A stretch of 64,000 nucleotides of DNA from Cynocephalus volans (Eukaryota > Chordata > Mammalia > Dermoptera > Cynocephalidae), in NCBI RefSeq assembly GCF_027409185.1, contig NC_084469.1, forward strand, positions 31,362,293 to 31,426,292, read 5' to 3'. A program made the translations under genes and the position numbers. Below the pieces are notes generated by a model. The model did not search any database, was not told the DNA's origin, and was given only the letters and a program-made list of their open reading frames with translations. How positions within the stretch are numbered: position 1 is the first letter of the stretch; every line of letters starts with the position of its first letter. Positions 33,015-44,579 of the stretch are shown here, piece after piece.

Positions 33015-34857
33015 CTAAGGCAACAAGAGAGAACCAAAATGTCAGTGGGCTCCCTTTTAAGAGTGCCTCCTGAGCACATGCAAGCTGCACTGACCGCTAC
33101 AGAGGTCATGACGTAGTCCTTCTCTCAGTTCCAGGAAGTTCCCTCCCAACAACCAACATTAAATGCCAACCCCCCTCACCCCCACAACACAATAGACCTA
33201 CACATATAGCAGACCAACTCTACATATTTGTTTCCATAACCACGAGTGCACGGTCCATCCATGTGGTCAGAGGAATGGAGCTACTGCACTCATCCAAGCT
33301 GCCCTGGCATCCTCCTGCAGCAGGAACTGGATACAGAATGCCAAGAAAGAGACAACCTGAAGGACGGGGGCAGGAAGGCACCATAATACTGGGATGTTTG
33401 GGGAGAGGCAAAGGTGGAGACTAGCCTTGAGAGTCTCCTCGTTTTGGCTAAAACAAAAGCACCCAGCATCCTTACACCACAGCTGCAATGCCAGCCTGAC
33501 CCCTGAGCAGTCAAAGGCTTCAGAAATTTTCAGAAAGTTTTCTCTTACTGAGCTATAGGGTAATACACAGCCAACAGCATGTCACAGACTTTGCTGCAAC
33601 GAGGTAAAGCAGACAGAAGCTGACTCAAATCAAGCCACACAGGATATTGTAGTTATAAGAGCTGTCATTAGTATGAGTGCTCAGGTGGAAGAGGAGACAC
33701 CACATGCTACACACACTCTGCATTACCTCACACACACGTCCACAGCATGTGCTGATGTAACAAGCACTGTATCTGCAAAGGATTCTCTCTGATCAACAGT
33801 ACCAGTTTCATACTAGATGGAGAGGAAACGTGAGATGACTACCTCCATTCTTGAACATTTTACACTATCTGAGCAAGTGTGAAGTGAATGCCTACACAAT
33901 CCAGCCACAGTTACAAAAATGCTAAAGAAAGGGGAAGTACAGACACCTGAAATAACAAGCAATAATCTTCAACCATGCTAGAATTTCATTTCATTCAGGT
34001 CCCAAGTTTCCATTTCACCTTCATAAAGGGCTATTTCTTTCTTTCTTTCTTTCTTTCTTTTTTTTTTTTTAAAAGATGACCGGTAAGGGGATCCCAACCC
34101 TTGACTTGGTGTTGTCAGCACCACACTCAGCCAGTGAGCGAACCGGCCATCCGTATATGGGATCTGAACCCGGGGCCTTGGTGTTATCAGCACCGCACTC
34201 TACCGAGTGAGCCACGGGCCGGCCCAATAAAGGGCTATTTCTAAATCTTGGCAGTATTCTAAGTGCTGGCTGGAGATTCAACTTTCTGGAGGACTGACTT
34301 GACAAACTCATCCCAGAACCTACCTCAGGTCAGCTGTTACTGTCATTTCCTACCCAATCTGTTGCTGCAGATTCAACAATTCACCATCAGATTTAGCAGC
34401 TGGTAAAGAATGGCAAAGAACAAGGACACCTGAGCCTGCTAAGCTGAATAACTACTTAACTCCTCTAAAACACTCAGAAAATTGCCCAATATCACAACAC
34501 AAGCTCCTCAAGATCAATTTAAATCTTTTTAAGTCATTCATTCTAGGGCAATTAAACAACCAAGCAAAAGCAAACAATGAGCTCAGTTGTACACGCCACA
34601 GAATTGTCATTACCGAACCCAGCAACTTCTCACTCATCTAAGTGTGGCATCATCAGGTTGCTGACACACAGGGCAGAGCAGTCAAACCTCATCCAAGACA
34701 TCTAAATGACCACATTTTAAGAAAGGGGAATATAATTTAAAAACAGACATCTTTATATGAAAGAGACCTATTTAGTTGGTGACATTTGTTTATCTCCATG
34801 TAACAGGTACTGCCATGCTCAAGGCAACGTGGAGAATGGTGGGTGCTGGTCACTCAC
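33015..34857 (-). other. ANKFY1: ANKFY1 intron
   Basis: 1.8 kb. One antisense dimeric SINE near 34.1 kb. Rest unique. Confidence 0.85.
34039..34226 (-). mobile_element. tRNA-derived SINE dimer, antisense, with TTTC-rich tail
   Basis: Complement of a full dimer from GATGACCGGTAAGGGGATCC to CCACGGGCCGGCCC, preceded by a TTTC/T tail. Perfect duplication ATAAAGGGCTATTTCT at 34023-34038 and 34227-34242. Confidence 0.88.
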
Positions 34858-35058
34858 CTGCTCAGCAGCCCCGGACTCTCGTTTTAGAATGGCCTCTGCT
34901 GCTTTGTTGTTCTTGTAAGTCATGGCACAGGCAAATGGGGTCAGCCCTTGTCTGTCTCGTACACTCAAGTGGATATCAGGGTGAGAAATCAACAACTGAA
35001 TGATGACACTGTGTTGGTTGCTGATGGCCACGTGGACAGGTGTTCTTCCTTCTGCATC
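34858..35058 (-). CDS. ANKFY1: ANKFY1 exon: ankyrin repeats (residues 800-866)
   Basis: Encodes DAEGRTPVHVAISNQHS, VIIQLLISHPDIHLSV, RDRQGLTPFACAMTYK and AILKRESGAAEQ. 201 bp, in-frame cassette, donor GTGAGT. Contains two ankyrin units. Confidence 0.96.
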
Positions 35059-35767
35059 CTATGGGGACAAGGCACAGATTTCAATGTACAATTGAGAGAT
35101 AAAACTCAGGAAAAATATAAAGGGGATAACTTTTAAATCAAATTTTGGTTATGAGAATCAGTGCTACCAGCTTGAGTTTGAAATCAGCTTTAAAGAGGCC
35201 AAATGTTGACTGAAAGCCACTCCCCATTACACCATGCTCCAGTGGCCCAGTGGCGACAGTGGGCCCAGCACAAACACATTTGTTTTAGAAGATCAACAAC
35301 CTCAGTTCTAAGGTTAAACCACTCTTTATCTGGCAACTGGGCATCATATATAAGTCTTCATAGGCTAGAACACTGAAAAGCATCAAGGAACATAACTCAG
35401 GGGTGCTCCATCGAGCTATTGGAACGTTTTTCTTAAACACAGTACACAGTTTAAGACTAAACCAAACTCTCAATGGAAGTCTATAACTAAAGGAGAACAC
35501 GAGACAAAGAAAAATAGATAAAACAAATCGTTCTCATACCGTAGTAACAACAAAGGCACAGAGAAGAAAAGTCTAACCTGAAATCATTAAAATTACTAGG
35601 CAGGCTGTATAACTCAGAGAACATCACTTCATCTGTTGTACCATAGCCCTGTTCATGGCAAAGGAGAGGTTTGGAAACACGGAATCTGCAAAGTCCTTTG
35701 CTGTAAGGCAAGATTTCCCTAATTCTGAGGTTACCATCTATCTCCCTGAAAAAGAGAAGCTACATAC
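35059..35767 (-). other. ANKFY1: ANKFY1 intron
   Basis: 709 bp with no recognisable repeat. Confidence 0.85.
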
Positions 35768-35924
35768 CTGTGCATTTACGTTGGCTCCAAACTCGAGAAG
35801 ACATTGTACTGTCTCTTCCAGCCCCCAAGAGGCTGCCAAATGCAAGGGGGTCTGCCCATCTCTAGCCTCTTCCTCTCCTTCTCCATTAGCACCTGGTTTT
35901 CTGGGACTATTCACATCACAGCCA
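35768..35924 (-). CDS. ANKFY1: ANKFY1 exon: ankyrin repeat with acidic insert (residues 747-799)
   Basis: Encodes GCDVNSPRKPGANGEGEEEA then DGQTPLHLAASWGLEETVQC and LLEFGANVNAQ. The GANGEGEEEA stretch is an acidic loop inserted in an ankyrin unit, also present in human. Donor GTATGT. Confidence 0.96.
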
Positions 35925-36029
35925 CTGAAAGGAATGGGGAAATAAAAGGAAGGCCATGCTTCCACCTAGCCCATAGGGAATGCTAATAAACATATAGAAG
36001 CAGCCTTATCTAATTCAACAAAAAGATAG

Positions 36030-36112
36030 GGGCTGGCTGGTTAGCTCAGCTGGTTGAAGTGGAGCCTTGTAACACCAAAGCCACAAGTCTGAATCCCCAT
36101 ACCGGCCAGCTG
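36030..36112 (+). mobile_element. tRNA-Ile-derived SINE monomer
   Basis: GGGGCTGGCTGGTTAGCTCA ... GAATCCCCATACCGGCCAGC. Confidence 0.75.
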
Positions 36113-36197
36113 CATCACCTCCTCCCTCCCCGCAAAATGCTGATGTCATCAGGGTCTGCTATGCTTGGTCTCAAATATTGGAGTCTGGATCCCACTT

Positions 36198-36280
36198 CCG
36201 GAGCGTGGTGGTATAACACTATGGTCAAGGATTCAGATCCGCTTACTAGCCATCCACAAAAAAAATAAATAAATAAATAG
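36198..36280 (+). mobile_element. 5'-truncated tRNA-derived SINE
   Basis: GAGCGTGGTGGTATAACACT to GATCCGCTTACTAGCCATCC, then an AAATA-type tail grading into the microsatellite. Confidence 0.65.
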
Positions 36281-36379
36281 ATTAGATAGATAGATAGATA
36301 GATAGATAGCTTGAATGAATGAATAAATAAATCCATCCATCCATCCATCCATCCATCCATCCATCCATCCATCCATCCC
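36281..36379 (+). repeat. Microsatellites (GATA)n and (ATCC)n
   Basis: Tandem GATA units around 36283-36309, GAAT/AAAT units to 36330, then about twelve ATCC units to 36379. They grow from the A-rich tail of the SINE. Confidence 0.9.
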
Positions 36380-36411
36380 ACTGCCATGGATTCTTCTGCA
36401 AATGGTCTTGG

Positions 36412-36488
36412 GGGCAACCTGGGCATCAAAATTTTAAAAAGCTCCCCAGAGGATGTGCACACATTTAAAGTTTAAGAATCACTGTGCT
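36412..36488 (+). repeat. MER5-type fragment (3' end)
   Basis: TTTTAAAAAGCTCCCCAGAG ... TTTAAGAATCACTGTG matches the MER5A 3' terminus. Confidence 0.55.
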
Positions 36489-36909
36489 AAAAGTTTCCTG
36501 AATAACCTTGCCTCCCACATATCCTGCACTTTGAGAGGGCCATGCAGGCTATTAAGGCTCATGCTTCTTGGTGGGGTCCTGCAGAAGCCACCTAGTCTCC
36601 TCTACCCCAGCCTTGTGGCTTCACAGTGTGAACTGATTTGACATGACTATAGGAGTCCATGCAGCTCCCAAAGCAGGATGCTGGCTCAGCTTTTAGATTC
36701 TTTGATCTGGGCATATAAGCCCCTCCACTCACAAGTGAGTGTGGCCACTGGCTGACTTGACATGATAGAACAGTGACCCTCTGATAGTCTTAATTATGAA
36801 AGTCAAGCCACTATAGGCTTTGTCAAGACTGAAGGTGAATTAAAATAAGACAAAAGCTAGTTTGCAATAAACCGAGTAAGACTTCAAGAGACACTTGGGC
36901 TTCTCAGAC

Positions 36910-37028
36910 CTGCGAATAAGAAAGCAGGCAGTGGACTCATTGTTTTCATCAATGGCTCTATGCAGGAGTGTCTGGAGGCATCCACTAGGTCCTGGACCCC
37001 AGCATGTGGCATCACAACCATGTCTGAC
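36910..37028 (-). CDS. ANKFY1: ANKFY1 exon: ankyrin repeat (residues 708-747)
   Basis: Encodes VRHGCDATCWGPGPSGC, LQTLLHRAIDENNES and TACFLIR. Acceptor TTTTTCTGCAG. The donor is the weak GTCTGA, yet the next exon supplies exactly the T needed for the split serine, so the boundary is firm. 119 bp, so skipping would shift frame. Confidence 0.93.
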
Positions 37029-38147
37029 CTGCAGAAAAACACAGGTTACTCACAAAGGCTGCTGAGCAAAGGCAAAGATTTTTATCACCATCTCTGAGCT
37101 CTATGTACATCATTAGACTCATTTCTCAGATATGGTTGATAATTAACTGATAATTCACTTTAATAAAATCTGCTCTGTGTAAGTTCTTGCACTAAGTTCT
37201 GTGGGATGGATTTGGGAAATATAAATAAAATATATTTAATTACTGCCCTCTAGAACTGTGTTCTAGAAGAAACAGAAACACAAGTGCCTGTGAACACATG
37301 TACCCAATAAGCCTCCAGTAACACACACCACTAATTAACAGGAAATCTCGTAACATTTGGGTAAAACCTCAGGTACAAAATGCCTTAATGTTACATTGCA
37401 GGCCCCTCAGAGAACTAAATGAAAACTTCCAGGTTTACCTCCACTTTGGGGGCTTGTCTTGTGAACAAGGGAGACAAACGTGAGATTTGGGAATTTATCA
37501 CTATGGTTATTGATGGAGTTTGAATGTGTTGTTCCCTCCAAAACTCATATGGAAATTTGATCCCCATCATGGCAGTGTTGGAAACTGATTGAGTCCTTGC
37601 TCTATTAGTTCCCGTGAGAGCTCATTGCTTAAAAAGACCCTCCTGGCACCTTCGCTCTCTCTCTTGCTTCCTCTCACCATGTGATCTGCTTGTACCCACC
37701 GGCTCTCTGCCACTTTCCGCCATGGGTAGAAGCAGCCTGAGGCCCACACCAGATGCAGCTGTCACAGAATCGTAAGCCAAATAAACCTCTTTCCTTTATA
37801 AATTACCCAGTTTCAGGTATTTTATTATAGCAACACAAAACAGACTAAGACAGTTATGGTGATGGTGAAGGCAGCTCACAACTAGTTAACACACCCCAAC
37901 AGAAGACTCCTGAGGAAATGCCTCAGCTCTCTCACTTCTTGGTAAAGACAGCCTAAGAACAAAAGTATTGGCCAAGACCATGTTGAACCTGCAAGTTTCT
38001 TTAACATGACTTTCAACTGCTTATCCTTGACCCAATTTATTACTTGGCAGATCTCTTGAGACTGTGATTGCTACGTAGGCACCAAATCCATCTCTGACAC
38101 AAAATATCCCCATCTGAAAACAGAAGCTAAAGTTGTACTTGTCTCAC
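37029..38147 (-). other. ANKFY1: ANKFY1 intron
   Basis: 1.1 kb holding a MaLR solo LTR; remainder unique. Confidence 0.85.
37511..37852 (+). mobile_element. MST-like MaLR solo LTR
   Basis: 342 bp from TGATGGAGTTTGAATGTG to AGACTAAGACA with TG...CA ends and a perfect 5-bp duplication GTTAT (37506-37510 and 37853-37857). AATAAA near 37782 and AATTACCCAGTTTCAGGTAT fit an ERVL-MaLR LTR. No coding part. Confidence 0.88.
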
Positions 38148-38316
38148 CAGAGTGGATGCGATATCCTCCAGATTACTTGCCAATGCAAGCCACAGTGGGG
38201 GATTCCCCTTCTCATCTGGCACGGACATGTCAGCTCCTCGGGTGCATATGGCATCGACTACGAGCGGAAGCTGGTTTCTGATGGCCAACTGGAGGGCTGT
38301 CTGCCCATCCTGAGTC
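38148..38316 (-). CDS. ANKFY1: ANKFY1 exon: ankyrin repeats (residues 651-707)
   Basis: Encodes RTQDGQTALQLAIRNQLP, LVVDAICTRGADMSVP, DEKGNPPLWLALASNLED and IASTL. Acceptor CCTAGCAG, donor GTGAGA. Confidence 0.96.
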
Positions 38317-39056
38317 CTGCTAGGACATGCACACCAAAACCAAAACCAATGTTTGTAGCTGGAGCCAAAGGATAAAGGGTGCCCTGCTGGGCATTCCAGA
38401 ACCTGGAATCCATTGCATCCCTTAAACATACTCTACTCACATTCATTAGTATTTTCTCAGGGAAATTAAATGTCAATAGTGTCTGTCCCTTCTATCTTTT
38501 TAGACAATACAGCCATGCCATCCTACTGCACCCAGAAGATAACTGACCAACATCCCAACATGTTGAAATCTTATAGAAATAGAAATACTGCTGCTTTTAA
38601 CTGCATCTTAATCAAATATCACTCTAACAAAACACTTCTTTCCCCCACTCAGTCATTCAGGGTCACTTGACATTCCGAAAATACAATCACGATAAAAATT
38701 TAACTCTGTGACTTTTCCCCCTCAAGCCTTGTTGTTGTTTATTTGTTGGGATATCATCATTATAACTAAAATTCCTATTTAAAATTTCATTTTAGATTGT
38801 ACTTTATAGTGAGATTTGTGCAATACTGTTAATTGGTCCTAAAAGGTTCAAACATGAGCAAATTATAGTTCCCCTTCTCCATCACACAGGTCTACTAATT
38901 ATATTCAGTTATAACACTGAATATAATCAGAGTCATTACTTCCCTTCCTGTATTTAATAAAGAACAAAAATGTCTTCTACCAGTAAGGCTATGCTTTTGA
39001 ACCGTCTCAATTAAATGTGACCTGGTGTTACAGTGGAGAGCACTGTCTTATCCTAC
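38317..39056 (-). other. ANKFY1: ANKFY1 intron
   Basis: 740 bp, AT-rich, no recognisable repeat. Confidence 0.85.
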
Positions 39057-39210
39057 CTGACATTTATGTCTGCCTGATGCTCCAGGAGAAAGAGTGCACT
39101 CTTGCTATCCTGCCGCTGTATGGCCATGTGCAGCAAGGTCTGCCCATCTGACATGGTGTCGTTGATGGAAGCCCCGGAGCCCAGCAGCTGGGCTGCGATC
39201 GTATGCATGC
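39057..39210 (-). CDS. ANKFY1: ANKFY1 exon: ankyrin repeats (residues 600-651)
   Basis: Encodes GMHTIAAQLLGSGASIN, DTMSDGQTLLHMAIQRQD and SKSALFLLEHQADINV. Acceptor TTACTCCCCAG, donor GTAGGA. Confidence 0.96.
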
Positions 39211-39457
39211 CTGGGGAGTAAACAAGCCCTAACTAACGCATGCTCAGCTTTTCCCACTTCCTCAACATTTTACTACAACAAACATGCCCTCTCAACTTCT
39301 CAAGGCCAGCAGTTTTTCCCTAGATATTATAGGCTTAACCCAAACAGAAAGGTTATTTTACAACCAAATGATTAGCTCCACTTCCTCCCTCCCTCTTTCT
39401 CACCCACCCACCTGCCTTTCTGACTTCTGTCTGTCTGCAGATGTCAAACAGCCTTAC

Positions 39458-39556
39458 CAGTCCATAATGCCAAGCCTAGCACAGTCTGGTCTCGGGAATC
39501 CTTGAGGCTGAAATCCGGAATAATCTGCAAGTTGTTTGTGGCATGAAGAGCATTGG
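39458..39556 (-). CDS. ANKFY1: ANKFY1 exon: inter-repeat segment (residues 567-600)
   Basis: Encodes ANALHATNNLQIIPDFSL, KDSRDQTVLGLALWTG. The acceptor is unusual: a pyrimidine stretch, then TAAAAAAATTTAG right before the exon. Donor GTAAGG. Phase agrees on both sides. The intron between this and the 39057-39210 exon is only 247 bp. Confidence 0.94.
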
Positions 39557-39634
39557 CTAAATTTTTTTAGAAGGAAAAGAACATTTGATTTCATCATTAC
39601 ATGGATCATATTCAAAGCATTCAAGAGAATAAGA

Positions 39635-39684
39635 ACTCAGTTTCAAACTGACTGAGTTTGAAACTGAGTCAGTTTCAAACTGAC
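39635..39684. repeat. Short inverted plus direct repeat cluster
   Basis: Arms of 15 bp (39635-39649 and 39655-39669) are perfect complements around a 5-nt loop, and CAGTTTCAAACTGAC occurs at 39638-39652 and again at 39670-39684. Confidence 0.9.
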
Positions 39685-39784
39685 ACAATCACTGTTATAC
39701 AAAGAGAACAGATAAATTTTCTTGTGGGGAGTAGAAGCCCCAAAATCTGATATTTTGGAGCAAAGCTTACAGGGAAAATGAATT

Positions 39785-39943
39785 TTTTTTTGGCTGGTAA
39801 GGATATCGCAACCCTCAGCATGGTGTGGTCTGCACCACACTCAGCCAGTGAGCGCACCGGCCATCCCTATATAGGATCCGAACCTGCGGCCTTGGTGCTC
39901 CCAGAGCCGCACACTCTCCCGAGTGAGCCATGGGGCTGGCCCT
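39785..39943 (-). mobile_element. tRNA-derived SINE dimer, antisense
   Basis: T run, GGCTGGTAAGGATATCGCAA, middle CCGGCCATCCCTATATAGG, end GAGCCATGGGGCTGGCCC. Flanked by AATGAATTTTTTT copies. Confidence 0.85.
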
Positions 39944-40148
39944 GAAATGAATTTTTTTAAAGCTTAAAACACTGACTTCACATCAGGAAAACAGACTCTA
40001 CTATGGAAACACATATTAATTATTTGATTACTAAAAAGAGGATTATGACAATGTCCTGATGATATTTTCCTAATACATAATTCCTACAACCTTAAAACTC
40101 CTGTGAGGACCAAGAAAAAGGCACATTCTGTCTAAAACTCCACTTCCC

Positions 40149-40303
40149 GGGCCGAGCCCGTGGCGCACTCGGTAGAGTGCTGCGCTGGGAGCGGGGCGAC
40201 GCTCCCGCCGCGGGTTCGGATCCTATATAGGAATGACCGGTGCACTCACTGGCTGAGTGCCGGTCACAAAAATAAATAAATAAATAAATAAATAAATAAA
40301 AAT
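40149..40303 (+). mobile_element. tRNA-derived SINE dimer, GC-rich subfamily
   Basis: GGCCGAGCCCGTGGCGCACTC, CGCTGGGAGCGGGGCGACGC and CACTGGCTGAGTGCCGGTCAC with an (AAAT)n tail. Perfect 15-bp duplication AAAACTCCACTTCCC at 40134-40148 and 40304-40318. Confidence 0.88.
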
Positions 40304-40847
40304 AAAACTCCACTTCCCTCCAGCAGCCTGATACTAAAAAATGCTGATCTTAACAAACATTGAGGCAACAGTAAAACAAAGATCAGGACAGGAAGAGAAA
40401 ACCTGAGGAAAATTTCTGAGTCCCACTGCAGAGGCTTCCCTTGGCTCCTCTTTCTGGCCCCCTTCTTATGAGTCACCTGCCAGGGAGGCTCAGAGACAAC
40501 CAGAAACCAGCTCATGGAAGACTTGCCACAGCAGAGTTAGCAATTACAGTACTCATGCCAAGGCAAAACTTTGCTTGACCTACACTAAAATGGCCCGGAA
40601 AAGTACTCCAAAATAAAAGAGTAGAATCAAAGGTTCTAACATCTTAACTTAACAGGTGAAATGGGCAGGTTGTCCTGAAAACAAAACCAGGGAAACACAA
40701 TATTGAAGAGCCAGACTTACATGCTTATCTAGCTTGACCTGAAAGGAGTTTTGGGTAAGAAACTGGCTGTATGAAACTAACCAATGGAAGAAACATCAAC
40801 TCTGTAATTAACTGCCCCAAATTGTGTCCACAAGTCAAACTACCTAC

Positions 40848-41076
40848 CTTTCTGCTCCAGGATGACAGACACAACATCTGGATGATTATAGGCAATTGCC
40901 ATGTGCAGCGGCGTCTGCAGATAAACGCTGTCCGCTGAGCTGGTCAGGGATGCAGCCTCCTTTGGCAAAGGTAGAGCTTCCTCAGTCTGCAGGTTTGGGT
41001 TGGCACCTTGCTGCAGGAGCTCTGCAGTGAGGTTGGCCAGGCCATGCCGACAAGCTGTGTGCAAAGGGGTTTCTCC
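40848..41076 (-). CDS. ANKFY1: ANKFY1 exon: ankyrin repeats (residues 491-567)
   Basis: Encodes GETPLHTACRHGLANL, TAELLQQGANPNLQTEE, then a loop ALPLPKEAASLTSSADS and QTPLHMAIAYNHPDVV plus SVILEQK. The longest ankyrin-coding exon here (229 bp). Acceptor TTTCCATCTAG, donor GTAGGT. Confidence 0.96.
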
Positions 41077-42954
41077 CTAGATGGAAACAAGTGGCCCAAA
41101 TCTGAACACATACAGGCTAGGAGTTCCCCTCATAAAGGGATAATGACAGAATAAGTGTTGAAACTCAGGTCCCCAGTGCCAGTCACAGACCTTGGCTCAT
41201 CCTGTTACTAGCTGACCTCCATGACTTTTGTTCCCTTTCCTGAGCCATCATCCTTAGTTTCTTCAACATCTTCCCAAGTACCTTCCAAACACCCTGGCTT
41301 CCTATCTTTATCTCCTATGACCTCTTTTACCACCCTGCACTTTGTTTTATAATTATTCTTTTCTAATTATAAAAATAATACATGCTTATTATCATAAAAC
41401 AACAACAAACAACCTCAAGTGTCACTAAAACATTAAAATAAATACTGGAGAAAACGGAAGAGCTTCACAGTCACAGCCCTGGAGATAAGCAGTGCTGAGA
41501 GCCTGACCATCACTTCTCTTTAACTCCCCACTAGCACCCCTGTTTCTTTGATCAGAGTTCAAGAAGGAAGACCTCCTTCTTCCATTTTTAAAAATTAAAA
41601 ACATTAAAACTGGTATTACAGGTACTTAATTCAATACCCAAAAAGTTCAAGAATATACAGTGAAAAGAAGCCTCCTCTCATGCCTGGCCCCAAACACCCA
41701 ATTATCCTCCCCTGAAAGAACCATTATTACCAGCTTCGCATTTCTCTCCAGTGACAGAACATTCACAGGAAAACATACACAGTATACATACAAATATATG
41801 TACAGGTATGCATGTGTATATGTATATTTATGCATGTATGTATACTCACACACATTGGGCTTTTTCCACCCAAACAAAGGGAAACAAACTGAACATACTG
41901 CTCTGCACCGTGCTCTTATCAAAGTTATACATCATCATCATTTAAAGAGTCAAGGCTTGTTGTGAAAAACAGCAAATCCCACCTCCTTTTCCCTCAAAAA
42001 AATTCTCCTTTCCTAGAGGGAACCACATTTAACTCTTTCACACCTGGGTTTTTGTAATCTGCCTATTTCTAACTGATGCGTTTTTACTGCCGACTCTTGA
42101 TTTGCCAGCTTCAGACATTATCTGTGGGCCTTGCCATGTGGAAGGACTAAGCACTTTCATTCTGTGACCCCTGTGTACAGCCCTCCCATCCTACATCCTC
42201 CCCACACAGCTGTATTGTCACTGCGGTGAGGGCTCTCCGAGTACATCCTCCTCAGGGCTACCTTCTGCTCCAACCCTTCTTCTACACATTATCACTGGGT
42301 GTGCTTATCTACTCCCACAGCTTCTCCAAGTATCTACAAGCCTCAACCCCTCAAACCCAGGACTCTAGCCCTTTTTTTGAATCCAATTGTCCCACTGCCT
42401 GCTAGACATCCCTGCCCGAATGTTTAGAAAGAAATTCAACATCGCAATGGATTTTCTCCCTTCCACATCAGTTCTTCCTCCTCACCAGTTTGCCCTTTCT
42501 TTCATGGGTACAACACAATAGTTTTAATACCTCTCTTGCCCTTGCTTCTGGGAGCCATAAGCAGGCATGTCCCATTGACTGCAATTCTTTAATTCCTCTG
42601 AAACCTGTCCCTTTGGATCTAAATCCAGTATGAGAGGTCAGGATATGCCAATGGCTTGTCTAGATGATTCCCACTGGCTCCAGCCTGGACTCAGTGGCAC
42701 ATCCACCATGCTAGCCATCTCAGGCAGCTTTCTCAACTCTAAAATAATCGTACTGCTCTTCTGCCCCAAACCCTTCTATGAACCCGCAGGATAAAGTCCA
42801 AACATCTTAAACCACCATTCCAGGCCCTTCTCCAGTGTGGCTCTCAAGTCAGGTCTCCCTTGACATCTTAGGTCTCATCTAGTTTTGTTATGAAGGGTAT
42901 CAGAAAAGGAACACCAGCTGGTAGACAATGTGGGCTCCCAAGGGAGAATTTTTT

Positions 42955-43133
42955 ATTTTTTATTTTTTATTTATATTTATTTATTTATTTTTTTGTCTTT
43001 TTCGTGACCAGCACTCAGCCAGTGAGTGCACCGGCCGTTCCTATATAGGATCCGAACCCGCCGCGGGAGCGTCGCCGTGCTCCCAGCGCCGCACTCTCCA
43101 CACTCTCCCGAGTGTGCCACGGGCTCGGCCCAT
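42955..43133 (-). mobile_element. tRNA-derived SINE dimer, GC-rich subfamily, antisense
   Basis: TTTTTTGTCTTTTTCGTGACC to GCCACGGGCTCGGCCC. Perfect 16-bp duplication CAAGGGAGAATTTTTT at 42939-42954 and 43134-43149. An internal CACACTCTCC doubling distinguishes this copy. Confidence 0.88.
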
Positions 43134-43599
43134 CAAGGGAGAATTTTTTAAAGTTAGAAAATAGTAGAGCATGTCTCGATCATATCAGAAATGAATAGTG
43201 GGCAAAATTAATGATGCAGAAGAGAAAGACAGAGACATCGACACACAATGGTAGGAGCAAAATCAATGAGAAGGTGAGAGGGAATAAAATGAAGAGCCCA
43301 CAAAAAGAAACGTGCCTCCAGTGAATATAAGAACATTCCACCAGTTTACCCAGAGAGTAGGCCATGTGTGCAGACGGATTAGTACATTCAATGGTGGAAA
43401 AGAATGGCATTGCCCTTGAGCTGCCACAATACTTTGCTATGTCTCAGATACCAAGCTTACTGTTTACTGCCTTGCCTAGCGCTGTTGAGAGAGTATACAA
43501 CTATACGAGGGTGCTTTGTGGAAGTTTGTGGAAAAACAGAATTAGAAGATAATACAAATCTTTCCATGAACTCTTTGAAGTACCCTAGTATATCCTAGT

Positions 43600-43815
43600 G
43601 CCTGGGTCTAAATACTGGCTCCATTATTTATGGGCTGCTTAACCTCTCAGAACGTCAAGGTCCTTTACCCTGAGATGAGGGATTTATAGATGTGGAAAAT
43701 GTTCCTTCAATCCTAACAATACATGCTCCTTCTAGGTCCACTGTGAGAATTAAAAGCGATAATATCCAGAAAGCTCCTAGTACAAAGTAGTTGTAAAATA
43801 AATGTGATCTTAAAG
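43600..43815 (+). repeat. MIR-like SINE
   Basis: GTCTAAATACTGGCTCCA, GGGCTGCTTAACCTCTCAG and AAATAAATGTG at the end fit MIR. Confidence 0.55.
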
Positions 43816-43866
43816 ACAAGCACATTCTCCCTGTATGAAAATAATAAAGTAAAAATAGCTTAGTAC

Positions 43867-44100
43867 CTAATGTCCCAGATATTACATAATAAGCACTTAA
43901 AGATATAATTTTTCATCTTAACCACACCCTATGAAATTAGCATTAACCCCATTTTACAGATGAGGAAACTAAAGCTCAGAAAAGTTAATTAACTTGCCTA
44001 AAATCACACAGGGAGGAAATGGGAAAGCTGGTAAACCCAGTAATACCCAACCCCAAAGGCTATACTTTTAACCATAACGCTGTACTGTCTAACCTTGTTA
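43867..44100 (-). repeat. MIR-like SINE, antisense
   Basis: CCCATTTTACAGATGAGGAA, ACTAAAGCTCAG and TTAACTTGCCTAAAATCACA match antisense MIR closely. Confidence 0.7.
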
Positions 44101-44481
44101 GCTTGGGATAGGAACTAAATGAACATCCACACAGGAAAACCTCGGCAGATGCAAAGTGTTATAAAGACTCTAGACACAACTACAGTAGCTTTATGTGTAC
44201 ATGTTTGCTAATCTCTATTAGACTATGAAATCCCCAGTATCTAGAGTTCAGGTCCCGATATACAATAAATACTTAAGAAATGGTTACTGAATCAATCAAC
44301 CAACTAATATATGAGGATACATAAAAGAATGTGCTTCACTCTGTTTTTTTAACCATATCCATGTATTATTTTGACAAAAATTTAAAAAAAATAATCTATT
44401 CCATTTTTTTCCTACACACCTACCACTGTCATTTCTTCTGCAGACCAAAACCATTTCCCTGGGCTGCCCTGTCACACTTAC

Positions 44482-44579
44482 CCACTTGTTTCTGTGATTG
44501 ACGTGGGCACCATTGGTTGCCAGAAAAAGAGCTGCTGCCTCATTTCCTGCTCCAGCTGCCCGCTGTAGTAAACAATTTC
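44482..44579 (-). CDS. ANKFY1: ANKFY1 exon: ankyrin repeat (residues 458-490)
   Basis: Encodes GNCLLQRAAGAGNEAAAL, FLATNGAHVNHRNKW. Acceptor TTTTCTGCTAG, donor GTAAGT. Confidence 0.96.

Larger units (their letters stand above)
35925..36909 (-). other. ANKFY1: ANKFY1 intron
   Basis: 985 bp with SINE pieces, two microsatellites and a MER5-like end (listed). The 36490-36900 part is unique. Confidence 0.85.
39557..40847 (-). other. ANKFY1: ANKFY1 intron
   Basis: 1.3 kb with two SINEs and a short inverted-repeat cluster at 39635-39684. 40320-40847 is unique. Confidence 0.85.
41077..44481 (-). other. ANKFY1: ANKFY1 intron
   Basis: 3.4 kb. Contains a young antisense SINE and MIR-like pieces (listed). 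41330-42900 looks like old, decayed interspersed repeat of unassigned type, with a TATG/CATA-rich run near 41780-41850. Confidence 0.75.

Noticed and set aside
36281..36379. Possible CRISPR-like regular array
   Set aside because: Simple tetranucleotide repeats without spacers, in a mammalian intron.
39380..39450. Extra ANKFY1 exon between 39210 and 39458
   Set aside because: The flanking exons already join in phase and match the known protein without any insertion.
41647..41965. Open frames rich in Tyr/Val/His near 41.7-41.9 kb
   Set aside because: Produced by a TATG/CATA-rich low-complexity run.
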